A stretch of DNA of 64,000 bases from Ophthalmolycus amberensis (taxonomy: Eukaryota; Chordata; Actinopteri; Perciformes; Zoarcidae), in the NCBI GenBank assembly GCA_024529925.1, contig JAFEUB010000060.1:603501-667500 (forward strand), in the 5' to 3' direction. Position 1 is the first letter of the stretch. Each line of letters begins with the position of its first letter. The notes under the pieces are model-generated. The model did not search any database and was not told the DNA's origin. It saw only the letters and a program-made list of their open reading frames with translations. Shown in pieces: positions 24,549-36,880 of this stretch. Both the position numbers and the translations under genes were made by a program.

Positions 24549-26149
24549 GTGAGTTCATGGAGCTGTCTGTAGAGGACCACCAGTGCCTTGTTCTAGTCCT
24601 TCTTTCTGTCATTCTCTTCTTGTTAAGTTCCCAATATCATTTCAGAGAAAAAGCTAATTTGTTTCTGGCAAATTTTAAGATTTCTTTCTGAGTTTTACCC
24701 CTTTCCTCCGGCTCCGTAATAACTTTTTTTTTTACCTACAATGGCCTGAAATACGCCGTCATAGTTTCCTCCTTCCTCGTCTCCTCTGGGACACTTGAGC
24801 TTCATCCTTGTTTCCCTCACGTTCACTTCTCCTCACATCTCAGTCCGTCCCACTGAAGACGTTCTCAGAGGAACCAGACGCCGTGTCCTGAATCGTCATT
24901 TGACACGTACATGTTTAGCTTTGTTTATTTTTTCCGTCTCTGTATCTTCCTCCTTACGATGAACCGTATCACCATTTTCACATTCATTAAAAAACTCATT
25001 TTTTAATACTGCGTACAGATCAGTGGAACCACAGCGTGTAAATAACTTCACTGTTCCGATGCATTTTTTAAAATGTATTAATGATTTGCAGCTGCATTTA
25101 GTTTGTAAATGATGTTTTAAATAATACATGCTGTGATTAAGGTCCTCTAATGTACAGAAAAGATTTATTTGTTCAAATGTTTCAGGGAAAGTGAAAACAT
25201 TATGTTCATCCACGTCACAACATATCATTTCTACCCGCGGTGTGGATCTCGGTTGTTAAGCAGCTGGATGGAGATGGAGACGGGTCATTTAAATGCGTCT
25301 CCTGCTCGACTGTGATGTTGCATCATCCATGATGAGTAAAATATTTGAAATGAATGAAGAAAGTTGTTTCTCTTGTTAATCAGAAAGAGGAGTAAGGACC
25401 AGAAGAGAGTTAGCATAATGAGAAGTACATATAGATTCATGAGAGCAGATCCATAGGACAAAAACCTACCTTTGGATATATATGCAGGTCTATTCATCAT
25501 ACATTACATTTGTTAATTTCTGCCGTTTTAAAGGCAAACGAAGCAAACATCCCTCCCAGCAGATTGAAAGAATTTGCATCCAGCTATGTTAATAACTGGA
25601 AATACGAACCACTGTTACATTCTGCTTTCCCCTGGAATGTGTTTTTATCTGGCTGGGGACACGCTGGAGGATTATCAGGCCAGTTCACACCGCAGTCGCT
25701 CGTCCTCAGTCTCCTAATTGGAGGACAGAGAGTCAGAGGAGATGATCTGATAGTGTGAGAGGTTTACAAATGTATTTGGCTGTTTGATCCGACTCGGCCC
25801 AACGGAGCCAAATGGACCACACTACACGAAAGGAATAGAAGCCTGTATTTCAGACTTTACATTGTTCTGTCATCCATAAACATTCCTCGAACCCGCTGCT
25901 CTTGTTCAGCTCATGGACGTAGGATAAGAACTGCATACCGGACTGTCTGCGCTGCACATGTGCATCAGTGTTTCTCCGGCTCGGCTTCCTCACTTGACAT
26001 TGAGATGACGTTAAACGGATTCAAATAGCTTCTCTAGTCTCTGAGGAAGTTTTACAGTGATAAAACCTTTATCGATTAAATATGTATAATACCGAAAGTA
26101 ATAATTTACTCACAGTTTGTCCTGAAAACAGTTCTACAGACAGACAACA

Positions 26150-26275
26150 TCATAGCATGCTAACAGGCTAAGCTAAGATGGTGAACGTGGTAAACACCTG
26201 CTCAACATCAGTATGTTAGCGGCGTCGTTGTGAGCATGTTACCATGCTTGTGTTAGCATTTAGCTCAAAGCACCT
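26150..26275 (+). repeat. Fish interspersed repeat fragment (GCTAAGCTAAGATGGTGAAC type)
   Basis: The phrases CATGCTAACAGGCTAAGCTA, GTAAACACCTGCTCAACATC, TTGTGAGCATGTTACCATGC and GTTAGCATTTAGCTCAAAGC match a very common repeat of percomorph fish, as I recall it. It abuts the first copy of the longer interspersed repeat. Confidence 0.55.
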
Positions 26276-26283
26276 ATGTACCA

Positions 26284-26885
26284 TAGACTGTATACAAACA
26301 GTGGACGTTGTCGTAGTGACGTCGCCCATTGTTTTTGGGACTTGCGGTTTTGAAGTCTTTGAGTTTGGCTTTCTGGCTTTTTGGCTTTCTTTCTCGCATT
26401 CTTGGATTTTGGACGTCGCCATCTTGTTTTTTTGCAGCGAGTGAAAGAAAGTGAGCATGGACCTTGGACTGAGGAGGAGTGACGTAGAGACATTGTATAC
26501 GTCTTTGGTAGTGACCTGTCAATCACCATGTAGCCCCGCCCTAAAGCATCCCCTGCTTTATGGTCTGTGTGACTCTAAATGGACCATAATGTACCAAATG
26601 AACATCATGCTGTATTGAAGAAGACTTGAAACTAGAGATTGAGACAAACTCATGTTTACAATGTTTACTGAGGTAATAAATCAAGAGAGAAGTAGAGTCA
26701 TTTTCTCATAGACTTCTATACAACCAGAGGAGTCGCCCCCTGGTGGACACTAGAGATAATGCAGCTTTAACACATGAAGCTTTGGTTTCACTTTTCAGAA
26801 CCTGAGTTTGCCGCCTGGCCGAATCAAGTACAACCTCACTGAGCTGCTAGCATGATGCTAGACTCTTCGTCAAGTTATTAGACAT
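26284..26885 (+). mobile_element. Interspersed repeat R1, copy 1
   Basis: Begins at TAGACTGTATACAAACAGTG and includes CCCGCCCTAAAGCATCCCCT, AATGAACATCATGCTGTATT, TTGAAACTAGAGATTGAGAC, AGGAGTCGCCCCCTGGTGG and a closing AACCTGAGTTTGCCG. Two further copies occur in the same orientation at 34271 and 47145. It has no open frame of recognisable function (the 66-89 residue frames at 26216-26529 are not conserved between copies), so it looks like a non-autonomous element, widespread in teleosts. Copies 1 and 3 share an extra tail (GCCGAATCAAGTACAACCTC, then GCTGCTAGCATGATG) that copy 2 lacks. Confidence 0.75.
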
Positions 26886-27679
26886 TTGTTCAATGCATAG
26901 ACAGAAATGCAAATGGAGCAGAACATTCTGTCTGAAATCTTTTGGAGTCTATTTGGATAAAACGTGTACTTACAACATCTCATGAGAAAAGTCTGAGTGA
27001 GGAACATTTGTCATTTCCTCACCTGTGGAGTAACGTCTGTGATTCGAAGCTTCCTTATACTCCGTGTTTCATTGCTCCACTCATTGGCTGGGCTTCTGTT
27101 TATTTCTGTGTTTCCAGAGATAGGTACTGCTTGCTCAAAAGCAAAGTGATGCTGAATTATTAACCGGCGTTATCCTTCAGCAACAGCTGCTGCGTTCCAG
27201 GAAGTTGGGTTGAGCCGCCGTGTTGCTCTGGAGAATACAATTTCTCCAGCATGAACGCGTTGGTTTAACGCTGTGGATTTGAGCGCGTGTCTGATCCCAG
27301 CAGGAGTTTACACTGTGTTAAAACAGAGGAGATCAATCTGCAAGACAACTGCATTCATATGATGGGATGTATGCTGATGTGTACTAAAACTGGGGAGATG
27401 TGCACAGCAAGGAAATCCTGCACATTGAGTGAAAAACACATAATAAACTACCAACAAACCGCTGGTGTCTTGGTCGGAGGGTCTGCTGTGGATTAATGAA
27501 TTAATGAACTCCCCTCTGGTTATGGATGAACCCACCCAGCAGCACACACAACATTTAAGATTGCTCCACCAGCCACAACAATAACATACTTACACATTAA
27601 TGCATCAGTAATAATACGCCAGTAATATTATACAGCCTTCAATGAGTACTTTTACTTTTAATTATTAAATTATAATTTG

Positions 27680-27681
<2 letters not shown>

Positions 27682-27727
<46 letters not shown>

Positions 27728-27742
27728 TATATATATATAAAT
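27682..27742. repeat. (AT)n microsatellite
   Basis: About 60 bp of TA/AT steps with two AAT interruptions. Confidence 0.95.
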
Positions 27743-28785
27743 AAAGAAGTATAAAGCCTTTAGTGTCTCCAGATGTAGCGGTGTGAACCGTGAGTCAGTG
27801 AGGAGATCTTGATCTGTGGAGTCAGAAAGAAGTGCTCTGCAGCCCGCTGCTCATCTCTGCTGCAGGCTGGAGACATTAACCAGCCACTAGCACAACACAC
27901 AGCTGTCTGCGGTGCCGTTGCATTGTGGGTAATGTAGGCATTGGGCTTTGAGAAGGAAGAAGAATGCGTGTAATTACAAAGAGGACAGACGGTATCTCTG
28001 CTTCTGCTGCATCGATTTTCATCCTGTTAAAAAGCAAGTACTTCACATTGGCAGCGCATTTGAACCCTTCACAATAAAAGTCCTAGACATGCACTGTAGG
28101 CTGCATCACTGCATACCAGGGGGGAACTTAAATTTGTATTTCGCTAAGAACTCAACAAAATAGCTGAGAATATGTATTCATCTCATGGATGGTCCACCGA
28201 CTGACAAAGACGTAATTGTCAGAAATGTTTTATTTCTTCATTTTGCAGATGAGCTCACTATACAGTCCTCTGTGTAAAACTAGTGCGTCGGAAGTTGTGA
28301 ATGATTTGGGACTAAACCCAGAGTCTCCTCAGCAGTTATAGAGCAGCCATGTTTTCTAACACCATGGCTGTGATTCCACCCGCTGCATTCTTCCGCGTCT
28401 GCATTCACGGCCATGCCTCTGCTCCTTCACAGCACTAAATTATTCACCTCAATGGCCTCCGGTAAAGCCAGATGTGGCAGAGCTGCTGCTATTAGGCCTC
28501 CCCATTATTGCTTCTTTCCCTCTATATCCTCATAATTCCTCTGTGTGTATTTTGTGGCGTGTGCCGCTCTCCAGATTAGAAAAAAGGAGCTATTACTGAA
28601 ACTATATGTTCAAGCGTGACAGTCAAAGCTAATATGATTTAGCCGAGGTGCATGTGCACCGGCACTCCGGGGCGATTTGAAATCAAGGCGCTGAAGAGCA
28701 ATCAGCATATTTCAGAACATTAGTAACCTCTGTTTGAACCTGCTGCAGTTAACAGAGTGGGAGAAGGAGAGAACCCTCGTCCCCC

Positions 28786-28802
28786 GGGGGGGGGGGGGGG
28801 GG
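28786..28802 (+). repeat. Poly-G run (17 bases)
   Basis: G homopolymer immediately preceded by CCCCC, a local C5G17 switch. Confidence 0.95.
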
Positions 28803-29131
28803 CGGTATACGGATCAATTATCACAATGGGCCACACTCACATACATGATCTGCCCGACATGTCCTGTTATGTCTGGTGATGTTTTCATGTAAATGAAGGG
28901 AAGAGAGGAGATGAATATTGTGTCTGTCTGTAGTTCCCTGCTGGCAGCGCTCTGCTGTGACTTAATGGGTCAATCAGACCACGTTTCGGTCTGATGGGTC
29001 TCTGTCGGGGTTTATGTGGCCATAATCTGCACCGGGACAACTCTTTCACTCTGCTGCTAGAATCCACCCAGGACCACGCTTTTAACTTCACAGCTGAAAA
29101 CTCCTCAGGACAAACCACATGTTATTAACAC

Positions 29132-29132
29132 A

Positions 29133-29162
<30 letters not shown>
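29132..29162 (+). repeat. (CA)n microsatellite
   Basis: About 15 CA units. Confidence 0.95.
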
Positions 29163-29165
<3 letters not shown>

Positions 29166-29637
29166 TACAAACCAACACCAGGGGAGACATTTTCATTTTT
29201 TACTTCTGACAGGCTTCACCATCTACCAGACTGTATTTGCATATTAGCTGACTGATCATTTGGAACATGAAAGCTGAAGGTGTTCGTATGTTTGGACCTG
29301 TGATTGAATATAGTAGTTAGTTTATGCTGAACTGTATTTGTATTAATTGCATTCGTAGTTTTAGTGTTTGCTTCGACCTGCCCAGGGGCTGTGGAGGGAA
29401 ATTAGCAGCTAAGTCTGGTACAGTTCATCGTTTCTCTGAGTGTGAGATGTTGTTCGTACCCGGCCTCTGACAAAGAGCTCTCTAGAGTAAACTAAAACAC
29501 ACCAGGACGTCCGTGCTGCCTCAGCCTGCTCGCCTGTTAACATTTGTTTTGAACTATTCTTTGCATCATGTAGCTTGTTCGTGTTTTGCTGCTGACACAC
29601 GTAGATCTATGCCCGTAATGAGGAAAGTACCCATCCA

Positions 29638-29766
29638 TCGGTGCATTCATCCATTCATCCATTCATCCATCCATCCATCTATAAACTATCAATCCATTCA
29701 TTCATCCTTTCATCAATCCTTCCATCCATCCATCCATCCTTCTATCCATCTATAATCCGTCCGTCC
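29638..29766 (+). repeat. (CATC)n / (CGTC)n tetranucleotide array
   Basis: CATC/CATT steps interrupted by TATAAACTATCAAT and ending in CCGTCCGTCC. The small open frame at 29513-29755 only reads this repeat as Ile/His/Pro/Ser. Confidence 0.9.
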
Positions 29767-31616
29767 GTCCACATCATCTGTAGTCATTGTGTCTCTGTCA
29801 GGCCTTAAACGGGCTCATTGTCAGTGAACTTCTTGATCTCGAACAAAACCGAGAACCTCCGGTCCTGGATCACTGAGATTAACCGTCCTACCCGATGCTG
29901 AAATGATGCCGACAGACGGGCCTCCTGTGGCCAAGCGGAGACGGGCGCAGTGCAGTGAGCAGTGGCTCCGTTCATCTGTTGGCGATCACTCCTTTGGGCG
30001 GTCCCAGTGCAGCCTGTGTGTTTCCTTGTGGTTTAGATGCTAACAGAGACGAGCTGGAGCGTCTCGAGCGTCCCTCGCTGTGGTGCAGACACCCCGAGGT
30101 GCGAGTCCGTCACCTCGTCTCCCGCAGGTTGATCTTTTACGTGAGCGGCCGTGAACTCCTTCATCGACACTGACGGCCGTGTTCAGCGAAACGTCCGTAG
30201 AGATGTGTTACGTGGCGCGTTGGCTCACGCATCGGCCCGTCGATCACGCTCAACATGCAGGGATGTGTCTGCGTCCTCCTCGAGGTCTGCAGCGAATCCC
30301 CTGCGGTTGATTCGATATGAGCGGCCGTTTGTTTTTCCTCCTTCTGTGAAGACGACAGGTCAGGTGTGACAGGTCGTCATGTTGCCGCCTCCACAGTGGA
30401 GATGAGAGAAGATGTCAGTTCAAAGCTTGGTCAGCTGGTAACTCTGCGCTCACAGCGATCAGCTTCACGGTTATTTTCCTCCAATCGTGTTGGTGAAGGT
30501 TCTGCCATCTGTTTTACAGGTAAAAAACATGATGAATGAAAAAGTCTTTCTTTAAATATTCCTCCTAAAAGATGCTTGAATTGAAGATAATAAACACACA
30601 ATTATCTACAACTGATACAACAATGCTCTTCCACTGAGTACCTGATGGAAAAGACATTTCAGAGGATTACATTGTATTTGAAAATGTTGTCATACTACCA
30701 TTACAATATACAAGTACAACAACCCATTTGATCGAGCGGCAAAATATAAATAACCAGATGACATCACGTTGGAAAGGCAGATCTTTAGTCCACATATCCG
30801 AGGTTCTTCTTTGCATTTTATATTCATGTCAATGTAACAAATGATACGCAATTATATTATTATTTAGGTTATTCGCTTTTCCAAATGAATGGTTGTTCAA
30901 TAAAACAATGTTTTAATGCAGTGCACACTGCAGTATTATTATAACTTTAAATTGCTTTTAGTTTTCATTGATGGCGACCTCGTTCTTTATAATAAATACT
31001 TACTCTGTTGCTTCTTTGCTACTAACAGTTTGTTCTTTACTGCCTTTTATTTGACTGATTCAGTGTAAGCACTTTTTTAGTATATAAAACATAGTTTTTA
31101 TTGGCTTTTACCTTAAAATATTCAGTATTTTTTACTGAACCCAGGGCAAGTCCTGATGCTTCTTTACCTTATTGCTGTAAGCAATATAAAAACATTGATA
31201 TGATGTATAGTCATGATGATAAAACTATTTATTCAGTCCAGCAAGACTCCGGCAAAACGAATGAACTACGGGAACTCCAAAAGGTGACTGGAGCCAGCAG
31301 CATGTTCGTTACCTGGTCTCAGCTGCAGCACGATGTATTCGGGGAGGATTATAGTTCATATCTATGATACAGGATTACCAGCTCCATTCAGACAATGGCA
31401 GCTTCTCATGATGACTTGGCACATTGCACAACAGAATCCCTGCAGGACTGTGTTTCATATCCACATACCTGATACTCAGGGCGATGTGACGGAGATATTA
31501 CGCGTCGTGTAAAGAGTGTGTAGTGTGTCGGTCTCAATCGACTTGGTCCTGAAGTGTTTAACACTAATCACAAAGGGGGGAGGTGTTATTCCGATACATC
31601 ATTAAAGAGAAGGACG

Positions 31617-31618
<2 letters not shown>

Positions 31619-31661
<43 letters not shown>
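31619..31661 (+). repeat. (AC)n microsatellite
   Basis: About 21 AC units. Confidence 0.95.
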
Positions 31662-31669
<8 letters not shown>

Positions 31670-32509
31670 GCTTCATCCCATTCCCAGCCTCAATTGAGAT
31701 TCATTTAATTAATCACTTGTAATTTGTAAAAATAGCGTAGCATCACACTGTGGTGGTAAAAGTGGTGCACTTTTACACTTTAGCTTCCATTTCTCTTTTT
31801 AACCTGTGAATCAGTTTAACAGCCTGGATGCATCCTTCTAATGATTAGAAGGATTAGAATCTAATCGAACAGATACTTTCTGTCTGCTTCTCTCTGAAAT
31901 GTTGTGACAGCGTGGCTCCATGGTAACGTAGCTCTGACAGCTTGTCAGAGTCACAGCGGGGGGCGGGGCTTAGCGAAGGATCAATTGGGGCCCCTTGTCA
32001 TGCCTCAGATGTCTACAGTCAAGATTCAAATAGAGACATCTGCCCTCATTTCAATGTAAACTGTTAAAGTAATCTGTTTGAGGCTCAAACTATCAAAGTG
32101 AAAACACTGACTGGGATATATTCAGGGATGTTTGGGTCTGGTTGTGTCGTGTCCTCCCTCCCTCCCTCCGTACTGTAGCTGTGGGAGACAGAAGCTGTCA
32201 AGATGGCACATCAGTGTCACTTCGACAGACAAAGGTCACTGGGAGCAAAGGTCACTGCGAGCAAAGGTCACTGCGAGCAAACGCCACGAAGCAGACAGTG
32301 AGGAAGTGGGCAGAGATGGAGAAACGACAGAAAGAGGGCAGTGATGTGATGATCCCAGTCCAGGCCTGTCTGCGTGTTCATGGTGTGGAAGATGGAGAGT
32401 GAAAGTGATGAAAGAGTCATTGAAATGGTAGAAAATGAGGGAGAAGCATATCAATTTGGCAAAAAGCCTTTAAACGGCCGATCAGATGCAGTTTAGGAGA
32501 GGAGGAGGA

Positions 32510-32521
32510 GGGGGGGGGGGG
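32510..32521 (+). repeat. Poly-G run (12 bases) after GGA triplets
   Basis: GAGGAGGAGGAG followed by G12. Confidence 0.9.
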
Positions 32522-33703
32522 CAGAAACACGTATTCTTCTGTGTGAGAGGAACAGCTTTGGAAATCCAACTGAAATTTAAATTCTCCATTTGTTTTGTGT
32601 GAGGAAATATAAACTATAATGCCTCCATATTTGTGGAAACAGTTTTTTGTATTTGGCTTTAAAAGTCAATTCATGTCTCAGTCGAGCATGACGAATCGTA
32701 TTATTTTTAGAATAAGTTGATGTGGAAAACAGAACAGTTTCATATCATTTAAAATCTTTAGGTTTAGTCGAAGTAATGTCAAAAAATATATATTTGATTG
32801 CCATTTTTAATGCCCATTGTAACTCTTTTCAGACTGCAGTGTCCTTAATGCTTCCTTTAGCTTGTATTTGTTTACACTTTGTCAAACTGTCGCCATTAAA
32901 AGTGCAGAATCATCCAGAAGTGTACGATGTACACACCGCTATCACGGGATTACTTTCACTCTCAGGCCAGTTCTGCAGCTTCTTCTGTTCTATGATTTTC
33001 AAGACTTGTGGTTTATTCTGGACGGACATCAGGAATAAAGATTTACCCGGAAGGTCACAGGGAATCTAAAGCAACGTGTATCATGTCTGTCTGTTCAGAT
33101 TATGACTGTGAGAAGAGAGTGCAAAGTATTGTGTTAATGGATGAAAAGAGCTTAAGCTTCGAGCCTCTGGGTGAGCATTTAAACACGTCAGCGTGTTGTG
33201 AGCGTCCGTACTGTCAGTAAGATCACAGCCATGTTTATCCCACGAGTCCTGAAACCACCACTGAAAGACCTTGTAGTCCTGAAAGTATATTCCAAATAAC
33301 AAGCTGAGTCTAGAAAGCCTTGTTTACTTGTATCGGTGGAAATCACTGATCAGGTGTTGTGTTTGTCTGTGTTATAGAGGATCTAAGTAAGGTTATTCAT
33401 CCACAGAGTGGGATGAACAGGAACACCTCCTGTTATTTTGATTTTGGAGCGTTCATAATTAGAATATTCCTGATATAAAATATGCTGCGTATTGTTGTTG
33501 GCTCTTGACGAGGGTTGGAGAACAGACAAAGACGAGGAGAGCAAACGTGAGGCAGAAACTAAATCCATCGTAGAGGACACGACACGCTCTCATGTCCTGA
33601 GAGCCTCGGTAACGCCGCACGATCTGACGGGATGATTACATCATCTCTCAAAGAGGAGACACATCGAACATACACACATGCAGACGGACATGAACACAGG
33701 CTC

Positions 33704-34306
33704 ACGTCACCAACACACCAGAGGCTGTATAGAAGAGGAGGTAGTCGTGACGTCACCAACACACCAGAGGCTGTATAGAAGAGGACGTAGGCTCACGTCA
33801 CCAACACACCAGAGGCTGTATAGAAGAGGAGGTAGGCTCACGTCACCAACACACCAGAGGCTGTATAGAAGAGGACGTAGTCGTGACGTCACCAACACAC
33901 CAGAGGCTGTATAGAAGAGGACGTAGTCGTGACGTCACCAACACACCAGAGGCTGTATAGAAGAGGACGTAGTCGTGACGTCACCAACACACCAGAGGCT
34001 GTATAGAAGAGGACGTAGTCGTGACGTCACCAACACACCAGAGGCTGTATAGAAGAGGAGGTAGTCGTGACGTCACCAACACACCAGAGGCTGTATAGAA
34101 GAGGACGTAGGCTCACGTCACCAACACACCAGAGGCTGTATAGAAGAGGACGTAGTCGTGACGTCACCAACACACCAGAGGCTGTATAGAAGAGGAGGTA
34201 GTCGTGACGTCACCAACACACCAGAGGCTGTATAGAAGAGGACGTAGTCGTGACGTCACCAACACACCAGAGGCTGTATAGAAGAGGAGGTAGTCGTGAC
34301 GTCACC
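33704..34306 (+). repeat. 45-46 bp minisatellite, each unit with a CRE-like TGACGTCA or its variant
   Basis: Thirteen head-to-tail units. Each contains CCAACACACCAGAGGCTGTA, TAGAAGAGGACGTAG (or GAGGAGGTAG) and then either TCGTGACGTCAC (46-bp form) or GCTCACGTCAC (45-bp form). By hand count, ten junctions carry the perfect palindrome TGACGTCA. The last unit runs without a break into interspersed repeat R1 copy 2 (TGTATAGAAGAGG... GTGACGTCACCCGTTGG), whose 5' end in copy 3 reads TGTATATAACAAGTGGACG. The array therefore appears to be an amplified R1 5' end. Small open frames on both strands are repeat translations. Confidence 0.95.
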
Positions 34307-34770
34307 CGTTGGTTTGTGGACTGATGTGATGAAGTTCGTCATCTTTGAATACGGCTGTCATGTTGTTGTTTTTGCAACCAGTCAACAGGAAGTGACCATA
34401 TTAGGACTGAGGAGGAGTGACGTAGAGAGGCCGTGTACGTCTCTGGTAGAGACCTGTCAATCACTGTGTAGCCCCGCCCTAAAGCATCCCCTGCTTTATG
34501 GTCTGTTTGACTCTGTTTGACTGAAATGGACCATAATAATGTACGAAATGAACATCATGCTGTATTGAAGAAGACTTGAAACTAGAGATTGAGACCATGA
34601 ACTCATGTTTACAATGTTTACTGAGGTAATAAATCAAGAGAGAAGTAGAGTCATTTTCTCATAGACTTCTATACAACCAGAGGAGTCGCCCCCTGGTGGA
34701 CACTAGAGAGAATGCAGCTTTAACACATGAAGCAGCGGCTTCACTCTTCAGAACCGGAGGTTGCCGTCTG
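34271..34770 (+). mobile_element. Interspersed repeat R1, copy 2 (5' end fused to the minisatellite)
   Basis: After the last minisatellite unit come CCGTTGGTTTGTGGACTG, GTTTTTGCAACCAG, CCCCGCCCTAAAGCATCCCC, AATGAACATCATGCTGTATT and AGGAGTCGCCCCCTGGTGGA, ending at AACCGGAGGTTGCCG. It is the same orientation and order as copies 1 and 3, without their shared extra tail. Confidence 0.75.
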
Positions 34771-34879
34771 CAACACACACACTCTGAGCACAAATGTACA
34801 AATGGCAGCACCAAATATGTGTTTCCTGTTTTGTCTGAGAACAGGATATTAATACTTCACATTTTCCTGTTCTAGCAGA

Positions 34880-34893
34880 GGGGGGGGGGGGGG
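34880..34893 (+). repeat. Poly-G run (14 bases)
   Basis: G homopolymer after CTAGCAGA. Confidence 0.95.
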
Positions 34894-34996
34894 TCTCCAG
34901 AGGAATTGACAATTACAGGTGATTCTGACCCGGCAGCGAGCAGCGTTATCTGTAATAGTTTAGAAATCTGCTGCTGCTGCCTTTCATGTCTGAAAG

Positions 34997-36250
34997 CCGG
35001 AGAGAGATGGAGAGGAGAGGGATGGAGAGGAGAGAGAGAGAGAGAGAGATGGAGAGGAGAGAGATGGAGAGGAGAGAGAGAGGAGAGAGATGGAGAGGAG
35101 AGAGATGGAGAGGAGAGAGAGAGGAGAGAGAGAGAGAGATGGAGAGGAGAGAGAGAGAGAGGGAGAGGAGAGAGATGGAGAGGAGAGAGATGGAGAGAGA
35201 GAGCGAGAGAGATGGAGAGGAGAGGGATGGAGAGGAGAGGGATGGAGAGGAGAGAGAGAGAGAGAGATGGAGAGGAGAGAGATGGAGAGGAGAGAGAGAG
35301 GAGAGAGAGAGAGAGATGGAGAGGAGAGAGAGAGAGAGGGAGAGGAGAGAGATGGAGAGGAGAGAGATGGAGAGAGAGAGCGAGAGAGATGGAGAGGAGA
35401 GGGATGGAGAGGAGAGGGATGGAGAGGAGAGAGAGAGAGAGAGAGATGGAGAGGAGAGAGATGGAGAGGAGAGAGATGGAGAGGAGAGGGATGGAGAGGA
35501 GAGAGAGAGAGAGAGATGGAGAGGAGAGAGATGGAGAGGAGAGAGAGAGGAGAGAGAGAGAGAGATGGAGAGGAGAGAGAGAGAGAGGGAGAGGAGAGAG
35601 ATGGAGAGGAGAGAGATGGAGAGAGAGAGCGAGAGAGATGGAGAGGAGAGGGATGGAGAGGAGAGGGATGGAGAGGAGAGAGAGAGAGAGAGAGATGGAG
35701 AGGAGAGAGATGGAGAGGAGAGAGATGGAGAGGAGAGGGATGGAGAGGAGAGAGATGGAGAGGAGAGAGAGAGAGGGAGAGGAGAGAGAGAGAGAGAGAT
35801 GGAGAGGAGAGAGAGAGAGGGAGAGGAGAGAGAGATAGAGAGAGGGAGAGGAGAGAGATTTAGAGTTCAGAGATGGAGAGGAGAGAGATGGAGAGGAGAG
35901 AGATGGAGAGGAGAGAGAGAGGAGAGAGAGAGAGAGATGGAGAGGAGAGAGAGAGAGGGAGAGGAGAGAGATGGAGAGGAGAGAGAGAGAGAGATGGAGA
36001 GGAGAGAGATGGAGAGGAGAGCGATGGAGAGGAGAGGGATGGAGAGGAGAGAGAGAGAGGGAGAGGAGAGAGAGAGAGAGAGAGAGATGGAGAGGAGAGA
36101 GAGAGAGGGAGAGGAGAGAGATGGAGAGGAGAGAGAGAGGAGAGAGAGAGAGAGATGGAGATGAGAGAGATGGAGAGAGAGAGCGAGAGAGATGGAGAGA
36201 TGGAGAGGAGAGAGATTGAGAGGAGAGAGATGGAGAGGAGAGGGATGGAT
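34997..36250 (+). repeat. 1.25-kb polypurine array (GGAGAGGAGAGAGAT type)
   Basis: Nearly pure A/G on the plus strand, built from GATGGAGAGGAGAGA and GAGAGAGAGAGA steps. A rare GAGCGAGAGAGATGG marker recurs at about 35204, 35381, 35630 and 36184. The first spacings are 177 and 249 bp, showing higher-order duplication of blocks. Three plus frames are open for 129-392 residues as Glu/Arg/Met/Gly strings. These are not credible proteins because all frames are open at once and composition simply follows the repeat. Confidence 0.95.
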
Positions 36251-36284
36251 ACTAAAACTTAGTCTTCATATCTAATATCTGTTC

Positions 36285-36880
36285 TTATAGCTGTCTGTCT
36301 CTCTCCTCACCTGTCTGTCTCTCTCCTCACCCGTCTGTCTCTCTCCTCACCTGTCTGTCTCTCTCCTCACCCGTCTGTCTCTCTCATCACCCGTCTGTCG
36401 CTCTCCTCACCCGTCTGTCTCTCTCCTCACCTGTCTGTCTCTCTCCTCACCCGTATGTCTCTCTCCTCACCCGTCTGTCTCTCTCCTCACCTGTCTGTCT
36501 CTCTCCTCACCCGTCTGTCTCTCTCATCACCCGTCTGTCGCTCTCCTCACCCGTCTGTCTCTCTCCTCACCTGTCTGTCTCTCTCCTCACCCGTCTGTCT
36601 CTCTCCTCACCCGTCTGTCTCTCTCCTCACCTGTCTGTCTCTCTCCTCACCTGTCTGTCTCTCTCCTCACCCGTCTGTCTCTCTCCTCACCCGTCTGTCT
36701 CTCTCCTCACCCGTCTGTCTCTCTCCTCACCCGTCTGTCTCTCTCCTCACCTGTCTGTCTCTCTCCTCACCCGTCTGTCTCTCTCCTCACCTGTCTGTCT
36801 CTCTCCTCACCTGTCTGTCTCTCTCCTCACCCGTCTGTCGCTCTCATCACCCGTCTGTCGCTCTCATCACCCGTCCTTTA
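36285..36880 (+). repeat. 20-bp minisatellite, CTGTCTCTCTCCTCACC type
   Basis: About 30 units of 20 bp (CTGTCTCTCTCCTCACCCGT or with CTGT at the end), with rare CTCTCATCACC and CTGTCGCTC variants that recur in blocks (compare 36380-36430 with 36520-36560). The 155-residue Leu/Ser/Pro-rich frame at 36455-36922 is the array read through. The pyrimidine-rich plus strand lies about 35 bp after the polypurine array. Confidence 0.95.

Noticed and set aside
34906..36262. Glu/Arg/Met-rich open frames up to 392 residues
   Set aside because: Direct translation of a polypurine repeat, with three frames open together.
1271..36880. Regular repeats that might be mistaken for CRISPR arrays (decamer, 20-bp and 45-46 bp arrays)
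   Set aside because: Units are contiguous without unique spacers, and the host is a vertebrate.
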